Assembly (NCBI RefSeq): GCF_013314535.1
Contig: NZ_JABUAE010000002.1
Coordinates: forward strand, 1 to 64,000
DNA from: Bacillus sp. Xin1
GTDB taxonomy: Bacteria > Bacillota > Bacilli > Bacillales > Bacillaceae_G
Length of the DNA: 64,000 bases
Reading direction: 5' to 3'
Part shown: one piece after another, positions 10,207-19,177 of the stretch
How the letters are laid out: every line of letters starts with the position of its first letter
Position numbering within the stretch: the first letter of the stretch is position 1
Program-made: the position numbers and the translations under genes
The notes under the pieces: model-generated
Seen by the model: the letters and a program-made list of their open reading frames with translations, nothing else
Database searches by the model: none
What the model was told of the DNA's origin: nothing

Positions 10207-10846
10207 TAGTTATTAAACAGTATATGTGGGAGTCAAGAAAATAAGTTTCATAAATGCTTTCTAATCAAATAAGTGACTAATATTAATAATGTTTATGACC
10301 TTAGGTAATGCTGTTATACCAATATCCTTCTTCAACTATTCTGCCAGTTAGCTCAATAAGTCTCACTCCATTAAATGGTCTGATTATTGAATAGCATGAT
10401 TGGCGTTTTTTAAATGTAGTGTTTTCAAAATAAACTATTATTATTAAACATAGAAGAATCCCCGGGTTTTGTTTTCAAAGCTGTGATTTGTTTGTTAGAA
10501 AATCGTGATAGTTTAATATAAGATGCAGGAGAAAACGATAGAGTCGCTACAGATTGATTTTATTTTAAAAGAGAATAATTATACAAAAGATATTATGTGA
10601 TATAAAATTAATTATACTTTTATAATTTTGATAATTATAAAAATTGATAAATTTAGTATTTAAAGCACAAAAATACGCAATATAAAACGTTTACAGAAAA
10701 TGAAATGTTAACAGAAAATTTTAATAAAATAGAAATATAAATATACAAAGAATATATTTATATGTATAATATGAATTATTAGAACATACATATATTTCTT
10801 TTTGTTTGAAAATGAAAGGGTTAACATTTTTGGGAGGGGTAGCAGA

Positions 10847-12484
10847 ATGAAGAAAAAAGTACCAGTTTTTGTAGCATCGACATTGGCAATGAGCATGATG
10901 TTAGGGGCATGTAGTTATCAAAAAGATGAGCCAGGGGCGAAAGCAAAAGGGGAGAAAAATACAGGAAAACAAGTCATCAATATGACGGAAACACAAGAAA
11001 TTCCAACGATGGATCCAGCGTTATCAGCTGATGCGGTATCATCACGCGTGATGAATAATACAATGGAAGGGCTATACCGTCTTGAAAAAGGAGATAAGCT
11101 CATTCCAGGTGTAGCGAAATCAAGCGAAAAATCAGCAGATGGTAAAAAGTATACGTTTAAATTACGCGAAGATGCGAAGTGGTCTAACGGAGACCCTTTA
11201 ACAGCGAAAGACTTTGTATATGGATGGCAACGAGCGATTAATCCTGATAAAGCAGCGGTATCAGCATATATTATGTTTGATGTAAAGAACGCGCAAAAAA
11301 TTAATAAAAAAGAAATGACGCCAGATCAACTAGGTATAAAAGCCATTGATGATTATACATTAGAAGTAGAACTTGAGCATCCAGTTCCTTATTTTGAAAA
11401 CTTAATGATTTATCCTCTGTTTTATCCTGTAAATGAAAAGTATGCGAAAGAACAGGGAGACAAGTTTGGTTTAGAAGCAAATACAACATTATATAATGGA
11501 CCGTTCGTATTAAGTGAGTGGAAGCATGAGACAAGTTTCCAAATTAAGAAAAACCCTTCATATTGGGACAATAAAACAGTGAAGGTAGAAGAAGTGAATT
11601 TTAATATTGTTAAAGACTTAGCAACAGCGATCAATCTATATGACACAAAAGCAATCGATCGTGTTACTTTGAGATCTGAGTTTGTTGATAAATATAAAGG
11701 GGACAAAGATTTTAAAACTGCACAGGAAGCTTCTGTATTCTTCCTTCGTTTCAATCAGAAAAACGAAGCTTTAGCAAATAAAAACATACGTAAAGCAATC
11801 TCTCTTGCTTTTGATCGTAAACCGCTTGTTGAAACGATTTTAAATAACGGCTCTACTGAAGCGACAGGATTAATTCCAAGTAAATTTATTACAGGACCAA
11901 ATAAAAAGGACTTCCGAGCTGAAAATGGCGAGTTAGTAAAAGCAAATGCAAAAGAAGCCAAGAAATATTGGGAAGCAGGTAAAAAAGAATTAGGGAAAGA
12001 CAAAATTGAAATTGAGTTATTAAATGAAGATGTAGATTTATCTAAGAAAACAGGAGAATATTTAAAAGGAGAACTAGAAAAGAACTTACCAGGTTTCACG
12101 CTGAAAATTAAGCAACAGCCATTTGCACAAAAGCTTAAACTTGAGGAAAACGGAGACTATGACATGACATTTGCTGGATGGAGCCCAGATTTCCCAGATC
12201 CAGTAACGTACCTTGATCTGTTTGTCACAGATGGTGCGCAAAATAAAATGAAATATTCTAATCCGAAATACGATGAAATTATTATGAAGGCGAAGACAGA
12301 TGGTAGCGATGTAAAAGCGCGCTGGAATAGTTTACTGGAAGCAGAAAAACTGCTGATGGATGATGCGGCAATTGCGCCTGTATACCAACGTAGTGTGGCT
12401 TACTTACAAAGAGGAACGGTTAAAGATATTTATAAGCATAATTACGGCGGAGACTTAAGCTTCAAATGGGCATCAGTTGAATAA
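10847..12484 (+). CDS. oppA: Oligopeptide ABC transporter substrate-binding lipoprotein (second OppA)
   Basis: A 545-residue extracellular peptide-binding lipoprotein of the SBP family 5 type. Signal peptide MKKKVPVFVASTLAMSMMLG precedes the lipobox cysteine C22 (LGAC). The solute-binding signature region follows (GLYRLEKGDKLIPGVAKS, then KWSNGDPLTAKDFVYGW). The ATG at 10847 with GGGAGGGG upstream is chosen over an upstream in-frame codon. It is a close paralogue of the frameshifted oppA at 2427 over the whole length, yet has its own AT-rich upstream region (TATAAT at 10765-10770) and its own terminator, with no permease genes attached. It may supply the binding protein for OppBCDF encoded 2.7 kb upstream. 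Confidence 0.95.
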   Translation: MKKKVPVFVASTLAMSMMLGACSYQKDEPGAKAKGEKNTGKQVINMTETQEIPTMDPALSADAVSSRVMNNTMEGLYRLEKGDKLIPGVAKSSEKSADGKKYTFKLREDAKWSNGDPLTAKDFVYGWQRAINPDKAAVSAYIMFDVKNAQKINKKEMTPDQLGIKAIDDYTLEVELEHPVPYFENLMIYPLFYPVNEKYAKEQGDKFGLEANTTLYNGPFVLSEWKHETSFQIKKNPSYWDNKTVKVEEVNFNIVKDLATAINLYDTKAIDRVTLRSEFVDKYKGDKDFKTAQEASVFFLRFNQKNEALANKNIRKAISLAFDRKPLVETILNNGSTEATGLIPSKFITGPNKKDFRAENGELVKANAKEAKKYWEAGKKELGKDKIEIELLNEDVDLSKKTGEYLKGELEKNLPGFTLKIKQQPFAQKLKLEENGDYDMTFAGWSPDFPDPVTYLDLFVTDGAQNKMKYSNPKYDEIIMKAKTDGSDVKARWNSLLEAEKLLMDDAAIAPVYQRSVAYLQRGTVKDIYKHNYGGDLSFKWASVE

Positions 12485-12490
12485 TTATCA

Positions 12491-12524
12491 AAAAAAGAAG
12501 CAGGTATGTTCCTGCTTCTTTTTA
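12491..12524. terminator. Bidirectional terminator between oppA (second) and the small membrane gene
   Basis: AAAGAAGCAGG / CCTGCTTCTTT stem with A run before and T run after, serving both convergent genes. The stop codon of the minus-strand gene lies in its right flank. Confidence 0.88.
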
Positions 12525-12725
12525 ATACGTACTTTTTTTATAAATCCCTTTTCCGCCAACTTGCTTCCAACCAGATTGCACTTCTGCACTTTTATTAACA
12601 AATTTCATTTTTTCTTTCCGGCCAAATAATTTTTCACCAATACCATTTGTAATGACGCCAATCAATGCTGTGATTCCAATGACGAGGGTAGCGACAATGG
12701 CAAAATCAATAAAAAAAGCAACCAT
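12522..12725 (-). CDS. Small membrane protein of unknown function
   Basis: 67 residues: a hydrophobic segment at residues 2-26 (FFIDFAIVATLVIGITALIG), then a positively charged cytoplasmic-type tail with GRKEKMKFVNKSAE and GWKQVGGKGIYKK. A strong ribosome site AAAGGGGGA stands 6 bases before the ATG at 12725, and its 3' end abuts a bidirectional terminator; both support a real gene. No recognised domain. Confidence 0.7.
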   Translation of the reverse strand: MVAFFIDFAIVATLVIGITALIGVITNGIGEKLFGRKEKMKFVNKSAEVQSGWKQVGGKGIYKKSTY

Positions 12726-13150
12726 ATGGAATCCCCCTTTGCCTGTCTATATTTTTATTGTATGAGAAAAAAAGTTAAAAAGAAAGAAAAGTTAGAAAAT
12801 AAATATTTTACTTGAAAATGGTATAGACAGTAACTGGGAGATTTGATAAAATGAAACGGGAACAAATGTTCTTTTTGAGGTAATGTATCAATGGATATGT
12901 CTTACATTTTACTGCGGTTTTGTGATGAAAAGGGTAAGAAAACGTTATCTTTAGCAACTGGTTGATTGGATGGACAGCTTCTATGAACATGTTAAGAAGT
13001 AGCAGGAAAGGTATATATGTTAATAAAACAGAAGGATTTGTTCCATGGAAAGTCCATGAAAATTTCAGCTTAATGAAAGATGAGTTTTCCTGTTGGAAAG
13101 GAAATTTACTGTATATTTCTTTCAGAATCTATTGTATAATGATTATAGAA

Positions 13151-13212
13151 GTTACTTATTTAAAGTAATTGTTGTTTAATAAGAGTTACTTGCTTAAAAG
13201 TTGTTGTTTACA
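13151..13212 (+). repeat. Imperfect tandem repeat upstream of spx
   Basis: GTTACTTATTTAAAGTAATT plus GTTGTTTA is followed 34 bases later by GTTACTTGCTTAAAAGTTGTTGTTTA. The 12726-13329 stretch shows no supported gene; it should carry the spx promoters, which are known to be multiple in Bacillus. Confidence 0.45.
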
Positions 13213-13329
13213 TGTAAGGCGATTTTTCATTTTGCTGTAAGACAAGTCATAGTGAAGAATTGCTGGAAAATAGAAATTTAAACTGTAATTAGTACAGAAT
13301 TTGTACTCTTTAAGGAGAGTGAGTCTTGT

Positions 13330-13725
13330 ATGGTAACACTATATAGTTCTCCAAGTTGTACGTCTTGTAGAAAGGCGAAATTATGGCTAGAGGAAAATCA
13401 TATTCCTTATACAGAACGTAATATTTTCTCCGATCCATTAACGATTGAGGAAATTAAAGAAATTTTACGCATGACAGAAAGCGGAACGGATGAGATTATT
13501 TCAACTCGTTCAAAAGTTTTCCAAGAGTTGAATGTTAACTTAGAATCTTTACCACTTCAAGATTTATATAAGATGATTCGTGACTACCCAGGCATTTTAC
13601 GTCGCCCGATTATGATTGACGAAAAACGCCTGCAAGTAGGTTATAACGAAGATGAAATTCGTCGCTTCTTACCACGTACAGTAAGAACCTTTCAATTACG
13701 TGAAGCACAGCGTCTAGTAAATTAA
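13330..13725 (+). CDS. spx: Transcriptional regulator Spx
   Basis: ArsC-like protein that binds the RNA polymerase alpha C-terminal domain and redirects transcription to the disulfide-stress regulon. The redox switch CTSC is at residues 10-13. The RRPI region needed for target regulation is visible ([10 protein letters not shown] near 91), and 131 residues is exactly the family length. Ribosome site AAGGAGAG precedes the ATG. Spx is degraded by ClpXP with the adaptor SpxH, whose gene lies 10 kb downstream (23497), and MecA, encoded 1.3 kb on, is another Clp adaptor. The last residues RLVN differ slightly from the usual LAN-type degradation tail. Confidence 0.97.
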   Translation: MVTLYSSPSCTSCRKAKLWLEENHIPYTERNIFSDPLTIEEIKEILRMTESGTDEIISTRSKVFQELNVNLESLPLQDLYKMIRDYPGILRRPIMIDEKRLQVGYNEDEIRRFLPRTVRTFQLREAQRLVN

Positions 13726-13744
13726 CAATACAAGTTATGTATAT

Positions 13745-13777
13745 GAAAACCTTCTACCTTACAGTAGAAGGTTTTCG
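13745..13777 (+). terminator. Terminator of spx
   Basis: GAAAACCTTCTAC / GTAGAAGGTTTTC, a 13-bp perfect stem, 20 bases after the stop; T run weak (TTTTCGCAT). Confidence 0.8.
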
Positions 13778-13797
13778 CATATATATATTCATTACAG

Positions 13798-13847
13798 GGT
13801 TTGTGAGCTGGAAAGCCGACGCGCTTCAGCCGTGGGAGTGGTCAATT
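13798..13847 (+). mobile_element. Relic of an IS200/IS605-type right end
   Basis: CGCTTCAGCCGTGGGAGTGG followed by TCAA resembles the right-end hairpin tip of IS605-family tnpB elements (type GGCTTCAGCCGTGGGAGT...TCAA), with a decayed left arm (AAAGCCGACG). No transposase remains beside it. The TerC-family reading frame ends exactly in this sequence. Confidence 0.45.
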
Positions 13848-14516
13848 TGCATTCCCTAATCTGATATGCTGAACAATAAAACCAATAGCTAATACTGTGA
13901 AAATAAAGAGGAAGGGTATACTTGTTGTAAAGGTAGGGTTATGCTGGAAAAAGTTTGCAAGCCTCACTTCATGGGTGACCATTCTTCCGGCTGTGTAAGC
14001 AAGAATTGCTCCCCCGCAATAAATAAGAAAAGGAAACCGCTCCATAAATAGTAAGATGAGTTTGCTTCCCCAAATGATAATGGGAATGGAAATTAATAAT
14101 CCGATGATGACGAGTGTGAAATTTCCATGAGCCGCTCCAGCGATCGCAAGGACATTATCAAAACCCATAACGAGATCGGCAAATACAATTGTACGAATTG
14201 CTTGAAATAATGTCGTCTTTCCTTGTATAGAAGAAAGATTATTGCTATTATCAGTAAGTAAATTTACGGCAATTAGTGTAAGTAAGATGCCGCCAATAAG
14301 TTGTAAGAAAGGAATGTCTAGTAAGTACACGGCCAGTATTGTAAGGAGAATTCGCAGTACGATTGCTAGGACCGTACCAATTAAAATAGCTTTATTCCGT
14401 TTAGATTCAGGTAAGTTTCGGCTTGCAAGCGCGATTACAATTGCATTATCACCGCCTAATACAACATCGATACCGACAATCATTAGTATAGATGTCAAAA
14501 AATCTAACTCCATCAT
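13842..14516 (-). CDS. TerC family integral membrane protein (YjbE-like)
   Basis: 224 residues, about seven hydrophobic segments. The TerC family signature acidic residues are present in membrane segments: VGIDVVLGGDNAIVIA near the N-terminus and FADLVMGFDNVLAIAGAA in mid-protein. YjbE and relatives have been linked to manganese efflux or metalation of exported proteins in Bacillus (family knowledge). The ATG at 14516 follows TGGAGGC; a second ATG is adjacent. No yybP-ykoY riboswitch was noticed upstream. The last codons GGGAATGCAAAT plus TGA run into the IS605-like relic, so the native C-terminus may have been changed, probably by only a few residues because B. subtilis YjbE is of similar size. 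Confidence 0.88.
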   Translation of the reverse strand: MMELDFLTSILMIVGIDVVLGGDNAIVIALASRNLPESKRNKAILIGTVLAIVLRILLTILAVYLLDIPFLQLIGGILLTLIAVNLLTDNSNNLSSIQGKTTLFQAIRTIVFADLVMGFDNVLAIAGAAHGNFTLVIIGLLISIPIIIWGSKLILLFMERFPFLIYCGGAILAYTAGRMVTHEVRLANFFQHNPTFTTSIPFLFIFTVLAIGFIVQHIRLGNAN

Positions 14517-14635
14517 TTTGCCTCCATTTATTCCGTTTTAATAAAGAGTACAGTTTGGATATATGTATGAAACGAAAAAGCTTGACCCGCTCTATTACAA
14601 TTGTACGGTGCTAGGTGTAATTGTATGTCCAATTT

Positions 14636-14787
14636 TTTATTCCGCTATTTGCAAGATATAAGACTCCCACCTCAAAATTCAGCAGAAGTAAACAAGGCTG
14701 GTGTGGGCTGATTAAAGTTTCCCCGTATGAATGAGGAATGATGAAGTTTATCCCGCAAAACCCCCACTGATAGAAGTTTCACTTTAT
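14636..14787 (-). repeat. bcr1-like repeat, copy 1
   Basis: Bounded by TTTAT at 14636-14640 and 14783-14787. It contains the CTCCCACCTCAAAATTCAGC hairpin half and ends CCCCCACTGATAGAAGTTTC plus AC, the conserved bcr1-type end. The second hairpin arm is diverged (GGTGTGGGCTGATTAAAG). The rest of 14517-15001 holds only AT-rich DNA before mecA. Confidence 0.65.
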
Positions 14788-15001
14788 ATCATGAGTGTAT
14801 ATAATGGAATATATAAGGGTAAGGAATTATAATGATTAGTGCAGGATAATCTAGGTGAATGACTGTTTTTGTAAAATAAAACAATTTTATTTCCATTCTG
14901 GAGAATCTTATCATAAAATGAAAGTACAAGAATCTATTGATTTGTCATATGAGTGGGGAGTCCCTTCATAACAATTCCAAATAGGAAGGGAGAGTTGGAT
15001 T

Positions 15002-15679
15002 TTGGACATTGAAAGAATTAACGATCATACGATGAAATTTTTTATTACGTACGTTGATATAGAAGATAGAGGGTTTAATCGAGAAGAAATTTGGTACAAT
15101 CGTGAACGAAGTGAACAATTGTTTTGGGAAATGATGGATGAAGCTCGTGATTACGATGATTTCTTTATTGATGGGCCATTATGGATTCAAGTACAAGCGA
15201 TGGATAAAGGGATTGAAGTGCTTGTAACGAAAGCGCAGCTTTCAAAAGATGGACAAAAATTAGAATTACCAATAGGTCTAGATAAAATTATCGATATCCC
15301 TCTAGATGAGCGAATTGAATCGCTATTTCAACAAGAGTTAGAGGAAGAGGTAGAAGCGGGAACACCTTTTAACGAAGACGGAACGTTTGGCTTTTTAATT
15401 AAATTTGACGATTTTGAAGACGTTATTTCGTTAAGTCATCGTCTTGTATTTGAAGATATAAAAGATGAACTATATTCGTTTGAAGACCGCTATTATGTAT
15501 ATGTTGAATTTGACGAAGTGCTACACGATGAAGAAGAAATTGACCGTATTTTAAGTATTATTTTAGAATATGGAGAAGAATCTACTTTAACGGTTCACCG
15601 CGTGAGTGAATACGGCAAACAAGTTGTTAAAGAACATGCACTTGAGACGATTCGCAGTCATTTTCCTTCTAAGACGTAG
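15002..15679 (+). CDS. mecA: Adaptor protein MecA
   Basis: ClpC adaptor that targets ComK and other proteins to ClpCP; together with Spx and SpxH it makes this a proteolysis-control neighbourhood. The N-terminal target-binding domain (MDIERINDHTMKFF) is followed by an acidic linker (QQELEEEVEAGTPFNEDG) and a C-terminal ClpC-binding domain (FEDVISLSHRL ... HRVSEYGKQVV). 225 residues is normal for the B. cereus group. The start is a TTG at 15002 with GGAAGGGAGAG about 10 bases upstream. A terminator follows at once. Confidence 0.96.
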   Translation: MDIERINDHTMKFFITYVDIEDRGFNREEIWYNRERSEQLFWEMMDEARDYDDFFIDGPLWIQVQAMDKGIEVLVTKAQLSKDGQKLELPIGLDKIIDIPLDERIESLFQQELEEEVEAGTPFNEDGTFGFLIKFDDFEDVISLSHRLVFEDIKDELYSFEDRYYVYVEFDEVLHDEEEIDRILSIILEYGEESTLTVHRVSEYGKQVVKEHALETIRSHFPSKT

Positions 15680-15713
15680 GCCGATTTCAATATTATGAAA
15701 TCGGCTTTTTATA
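15680..15713 (+). terminator. Terminator of mecA
   Basis: CCGATTTCA / TGAAATCGG stem then CTTTTTAT, immediately after the stop. Confidence 0.88.
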
Positions 15714-15744
15714 TGATGGGGCATGCTAATAGTGCGTGCGAAAG

Positions 15745-15901
15745 ATAAAGTGAAACTTTAATCAGTGGGGGTTTTTCTCATTCCCCACTGATTATTAGTT
15801 GAACCAATCGGGCCTTTACGGGCAGTAATACTCCCACCTAACTTCTTTGCTTTCACCGAATTTTGAGGTGGGAGTATTACTGCCCGTTAGTGCGGAATAA
15901 A
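15745..15901 (+). repeat. bcr1-like repeat, copy 2
   Basis: The most complete copy. ATAAA at 15745-15749 and 15897-15901 flank an element starting GTGAAACTTTAATCAGTGGG. Two hairpins are visible: ATCAGTGGGG/CCCCACTGAT, and a 20-bp perfect stem GGGCAGTAATACTCCCACCT with its complement. bcr1 is described as a B. cereus group repeat with TTTAT target preference. Confidence 0.8.
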
Positions 15902-16002
15902 GGGAGAAGAGAAAGTATGGGATGTAGATGAAACTACATGAGTACCGGACTTTTTGAGCATCCTCTAATAGTAGAAAAGCTTTATAAGTGAGGGGGGTAG
16001 GA

Positions 16003-17547
16003 ATGAAAAACACGCTAAAGTTACTTTTCTTTTTTCTAGGTCTATTCGCAGTGTTTGTTTCGTTACGAATGTTTATTGATGTAGCATTTTATTCGGATGT
16101 TATAGGCATAAAAGATATTTCATTTTTAGGAATTATAAGTATTGTATTTACTGTTTCTGCTTTTTTAATTGGTTGTGTTATTTTCTTGGAAAACAGGCAT
16201 CCATCTAAAACGTTGACATGGTTAATCGTACTCGGTATCTTTCCTGTATTTGGCTTCTTTGCGTACTTATTGTTTGGACAAAATTTCCGCAGAAAACGAA
16301 TGTTTCAAAAGAAGGCTCTTTTGGATGAACAAGCTTTCTTACAGTACAAAGGGCATGAAGATTACCAAGAACGCATTTTACAGAATCATAAACATCAAGA
16401 ACTACTATTTCGTCTCGCAGATAGGTTGGGCGCCTTAAACATTTCATTTCAGACAGAAACGAAAGTGTTAACGAATGGTGATGAAACGTTTCAAGCCATT
16501 TTAGCAGGATTGCAAAAAGCGAAGCATCATATTCATATGGAATATTACATCGTACGTGACGATAAGCTTGGTATACAAATTAAAGAGATTTTAATTGAGA
16601 AGGCTAGGGAAGGGGTTACTGTCCGTTTTTTATATGATGCGGTTGGAAGCTTTAAGCTATCAAATGCTTATATTGATGAATTAAACGATGCAGGCGTCGA
16701 GATGATTCCGTTCTTTCCGGTAAGGTTTCCAATTTTAAACGATAAAATTAATTATCGAAATCACCGAAAAATTGTTGTCATTGATGGGAATGAAGGATTT
16801 GTAGGCGGACTTAATATTGGTGATGAGTATTTAGGAAAAAATAAATATTTTGGATTTTGGAGAGATACGCATTTATATTTACGAGGTGAGGCGGTTCAAA
16901 GCCTGCAGCTCATATTCCTGCAAGATTGGTTTTATATGACAGGGGAAGCGGTATTAGCACCTGAGTATTTACAAGCAGAAGCAGTAGATGGGGATCATTG
17001 GGGCGGTGTACAACTTATCGCAGGTGGGCCAGATAATAAATGGGAGACGATTAAGCATCTTTATTTTGCGATGATTGCTTCGGCAAGGAAGTCCATTTGG
17101 ATTGCTACACCTTATTTTATTCCAGACGATGATATTTTATCTGCATTAAAAGTGGCAGCTCTTGCTGGTATTGATGTCCGTTTATTAATGCCGAGTAAAC
17201 CGGATAAACGAACTGTGTTTTATGCATCAAGGTCTTATTTTCCGGAGTTATTAGATGCAGGGGCAAAGATATACGAATATGAAAAAGGTTTTTTGCACAG
17301 TAAGATTGTCATTGTTGATTCTGATTTAGCTTCAATTGGGACAGCTAATATGGATATGAGAAGTTTTCATTTGAATTTTGAAGTGAACGCCTTTTTATAT
17401 GATACAAATAGTATTCGAAAGCTTGTTAAGGATTTTGAAGAGGATTTACAAGTATCAAGTGAAATCCATGTGGATCGCTTTCATAAGCGCCGTCTTCATA
17501 AGCGAATTGTGGAATCGGCATATCGTTTATTATCACCATTACTATAA
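16003..17547 (+). CDS. cls: Cardiolipin synthase (phospholipase D type)
   Basis: Membrane enzyme that condenses two phosphatidylglycerol molecules to cardiolipin and glycerol. Two N-terminal membrane helices (LKLLFFFLGLFAVFV and VSAFLIGCVIFLE) are followed by a PLDNc-type NRHPSKTLTWL segment and two HKD motifs, HRKIVVIDG with the histidine near residue 254 and HSKIVIVD near 432, both complete. 514 residues is typical. The ATG at 16003 has AGGGGGGTAG upstream; an in-frame GTG at 15988 lies before that site. Own terminator downstream; single-gene unit. Confidence 0.95.
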   Translation: MKNTLKLLFFFLGLFAVFVSLRMFIDVAFYSDVIGIKDISFLGIISIVFTVSAFLIGCVIFLENRHPSKTLTWLIVLGIFPVFGFFAYLLFGQNFRRKRMFQKKALLDEQAFLQYKGHEDYQERILQNHKHQELLFRLADRLGALNISFQTETKVLTNGDETFQAILAGLQKAKHHIHMEYYIVRDDKLGIQIKEILIEKAREGVTVRFLYDAVGSFKLSNAYIDELNDAGVEMIPFFPVRFPILNDKINYRNHRKIVVIDGNEGFVGGLNIGDEYLGKNKYFGFWRDTHLYLRGEAVQSLQLIFLQDWFYMTGEAVLAPEYLQAEAVDGDHWGGVQLIAGGPDNKWETIKHLYFAMIASARKSIWIATPYFIPDDDILSALKVAALAGIDVRLLMPSKPDKRTVFYASRSYFPELLDAGAKIYEYEKGFLHSKIVIVDSDLASIGTANMDMRSFHLNFEVNAFLYDTNSIRKLVKDFEEDLQVSSEIHVDRFHKRRLHKRIVESAYRLLSPLL

Positions 17548-17580
17548 AGAAGATGTTCTTACGAGGGCATCTTCTTTTTG
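17546..17580 (+). terminator. Terminator of cls
   Basis: AAAGAAGATG / CATCTTCTTT stem with TTTTTG, overlapping the cls stop codon. Confidence 0.85.
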
Positions 17581-17638
17581 CTTAGAAAGGAATTTGTAAC
17601 AAATTGTAGAATAAAAAGCTGTATAGAAAGGATGTGGT

Positions 17639-18889
17639 ATGATGTTTGTCGCAAGGAGAGAGAACGGTGAAAAGGTTCATCTTCTTCATAACCAAGATGA
17701 AAAGAATCTGCAAACTATGCGAAAGAGGGAACGCTTTTTTTGTCCAGTTTGCAAGCGAGAGGTACAACTCAAGTTAGGAAAGCAAAAGAAATGGCATTTT
17801 GCTCATAAACAAGTAAATCAGTGCTTCATTTCATCTGAGCCAGAATCTGCTTACCATATGCGCGGGAAGGAACAATTATATAGATGGCTTAGATCACAGG
17901 GGTTCCATGTAGAAATTGAACATTATCTTCCGGTGATTCGGCAAAGACCTGATCTCTTTATTGAAAGGAATGGGAGACAGATGGCAATTGAATATCAATG
18001 TGCTTCTTTATCTACCCAGCAATTATTAAAACGAACTTCTTCATATTGGAAGAAAGGGATACAAGTCATCTGGATATTAGGTGGAAATCAACTGAAAAGG
18101 CACTCTGCTCATTGGATTTCATTATCCTCGTTTCATTTTCTCTGCATACAATCTTATCCTCAGCCTTCGCTTCTCTTTTTCTGTCCAAATGAAAAGTCAT
18201 TTATAAAATGCGAACTTCTTACTCCGTTCTCTACAAATGTTTATTTTTCTCATAGCATGTATCTTCCGCTGCGTACTGTTACTTTTGAGGAACTCTTTTG
18301 CCAAACACCAATTACGAAAGAACGATTAGAGCGGGAATGGCAAAATAAAAAGACCTACTTTCGAACGAATGTCCTTCCAATCTGGAATTATAGTCATAAA
18401 TCACTTTTACACCTCTTATACCGATATCATCTTTCACCTTCTTGTTTTCCATCTGAAATTGGTGTCCCTCTCCCGTCTGCATTTGCATTTCAAACACATC
18501 CTTTTATATGGCAAGCTCTTCTTTGTATAGATTTCATTGGGAAATTTAAAACTGGAGAATACTTTTCATTACATGCTGTTTTTTCATATGTAAATAACAG
18601 GCGGAGTATTCAGCGGCGTACGTTACCGTATTTTCCGCAATATGTATGGCAATTTGCAATCGTAGAATATGTAACATTTTTATGTAAAGTAGGGATGGTT
18701 GAGAAATTAGACATGTATAAGTACCGAAAAACGAGGCAATTTACGATGCCGAAAACAGAAGGAGAAATAAAAGAGTATGATGCGATTTGTTTGTCGCATG
18801 CACTATCTTTGTTTGAAACAAAGTACAACATGGGAAAAGGAAAAGCGGATATATTGAACTACCCCCACTTACCGTCTAACGACGTTTGA
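17639..18889 (+). CDS. coiA: Competence protein CoiA, C-terminus altered by an IS605-type insertion
   Basis: CoiA is a late competence gene product needed for processing or recombination of incoming DNA; the family carries a nuclease-like domain. The N-terminal zinc-type FCPVCKREVQLKLGKQKKWH region and the nuclease-like core (YHMRGKEQLYRWLRSQGFHVE ... RPDLFIERNGRQMAIEYQC) are intact. The frame leaves host sequence at 18853: codons from 18854 (LNYPHLPSNDV) are encoded by the right end of the inserted element. Joining 18853 to 20972 restores an in-frame tail beginning LNHKRVHGRIYIKR and ending at a TAG at 21029-21031. The gene is therefore intact for 405 codons with a substituted 11-residue tail; effect on function unknown. 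Start is ATG 17639 or 17642. Confidence 0.88.
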   Translation: MMFVARRENGEKVHLLHNQDEKNLQTMRKRERFFCPVCKREVQLKLGKQKKWHFAHKQVNQCFISSEPESAYHMRGKEQLYRWLRSQGFHVEIEHYLPVIRQRPDLFIERNGRQMAIEYQCASLSTQQLLKRTSSYWKKGIQVIWILGGNQLKRHSAHWISLSSFHFLCIQSYPQPSLLFFCPNEKSFIKCELLTPFSTNVYFSHSMYLPLRTVTFEELFCQTPITKERLEREWQNKKTYFRTNVLPIWNYSHKSLLHLLYRYHLSPSCFPSEIGVPLPSAFAFQTHPFIWQALLCIDFIGKFKTGEYFSLHAVFSYVNNRRSIQRRTLPYFPQYVWQFAIVEYVTFLCKVGMVEKLDMYKYRKTRQFTMPKTEGEIKEYDAICLSHALSLFETKYNMGKGKADILNYPHLPSNDV

Positions 18890-19177
18890 AGTGGGGGATT
18901 CTTATCGTCTTCGACCAATTTCAGAAACCTAAGAACCCCATACGTTCAACGATATGAGTTAGCTATACAAGAATAGGGAAGCGTTCTTACTGAACTTCTC
19001 TAAATAGGCGTAAACTACACACCTACTGAGAGAAAAACCTCTTTCTTTCGTATAGAATAGAGCCTGACAGACACGTTGTAATGCATCTATTCCTTAGACA
19101 TGAAGGCTGTTGCTCGATAGCCCGGCATCTGCTCTGGTGACGTGAATAAGGAGATAGTACAAGTGTCTGCGATCGTA
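18854..19177 (-). ncRNA. Putative omega RNA (right-end RNA) of the coiA tnpB element
   Basis: The 324 non-coding bases after the tnpB-like stop end at the right-end hairpin, where TnpB guide RNAs are normally encoded. Several internal stems are plausible. The guide would start at 18853 and read minus strand into coiA. Inferred from element architecture only. Confidence 0.5.

Noticed and set aside
12962-13168. 68-residue plus-strand frame upstream of spx
   Set aside because: No ribosome site, no hydrophobic or motif pattern; overlaps promoter and repeat DNA.
14517-14640. Manganese (yybP-ykoY) riboswitch in front of the TerC gene
   Set aside because: No matching conserved stems or terminator were recognisable between 14517 and the bcr1-like repeat.
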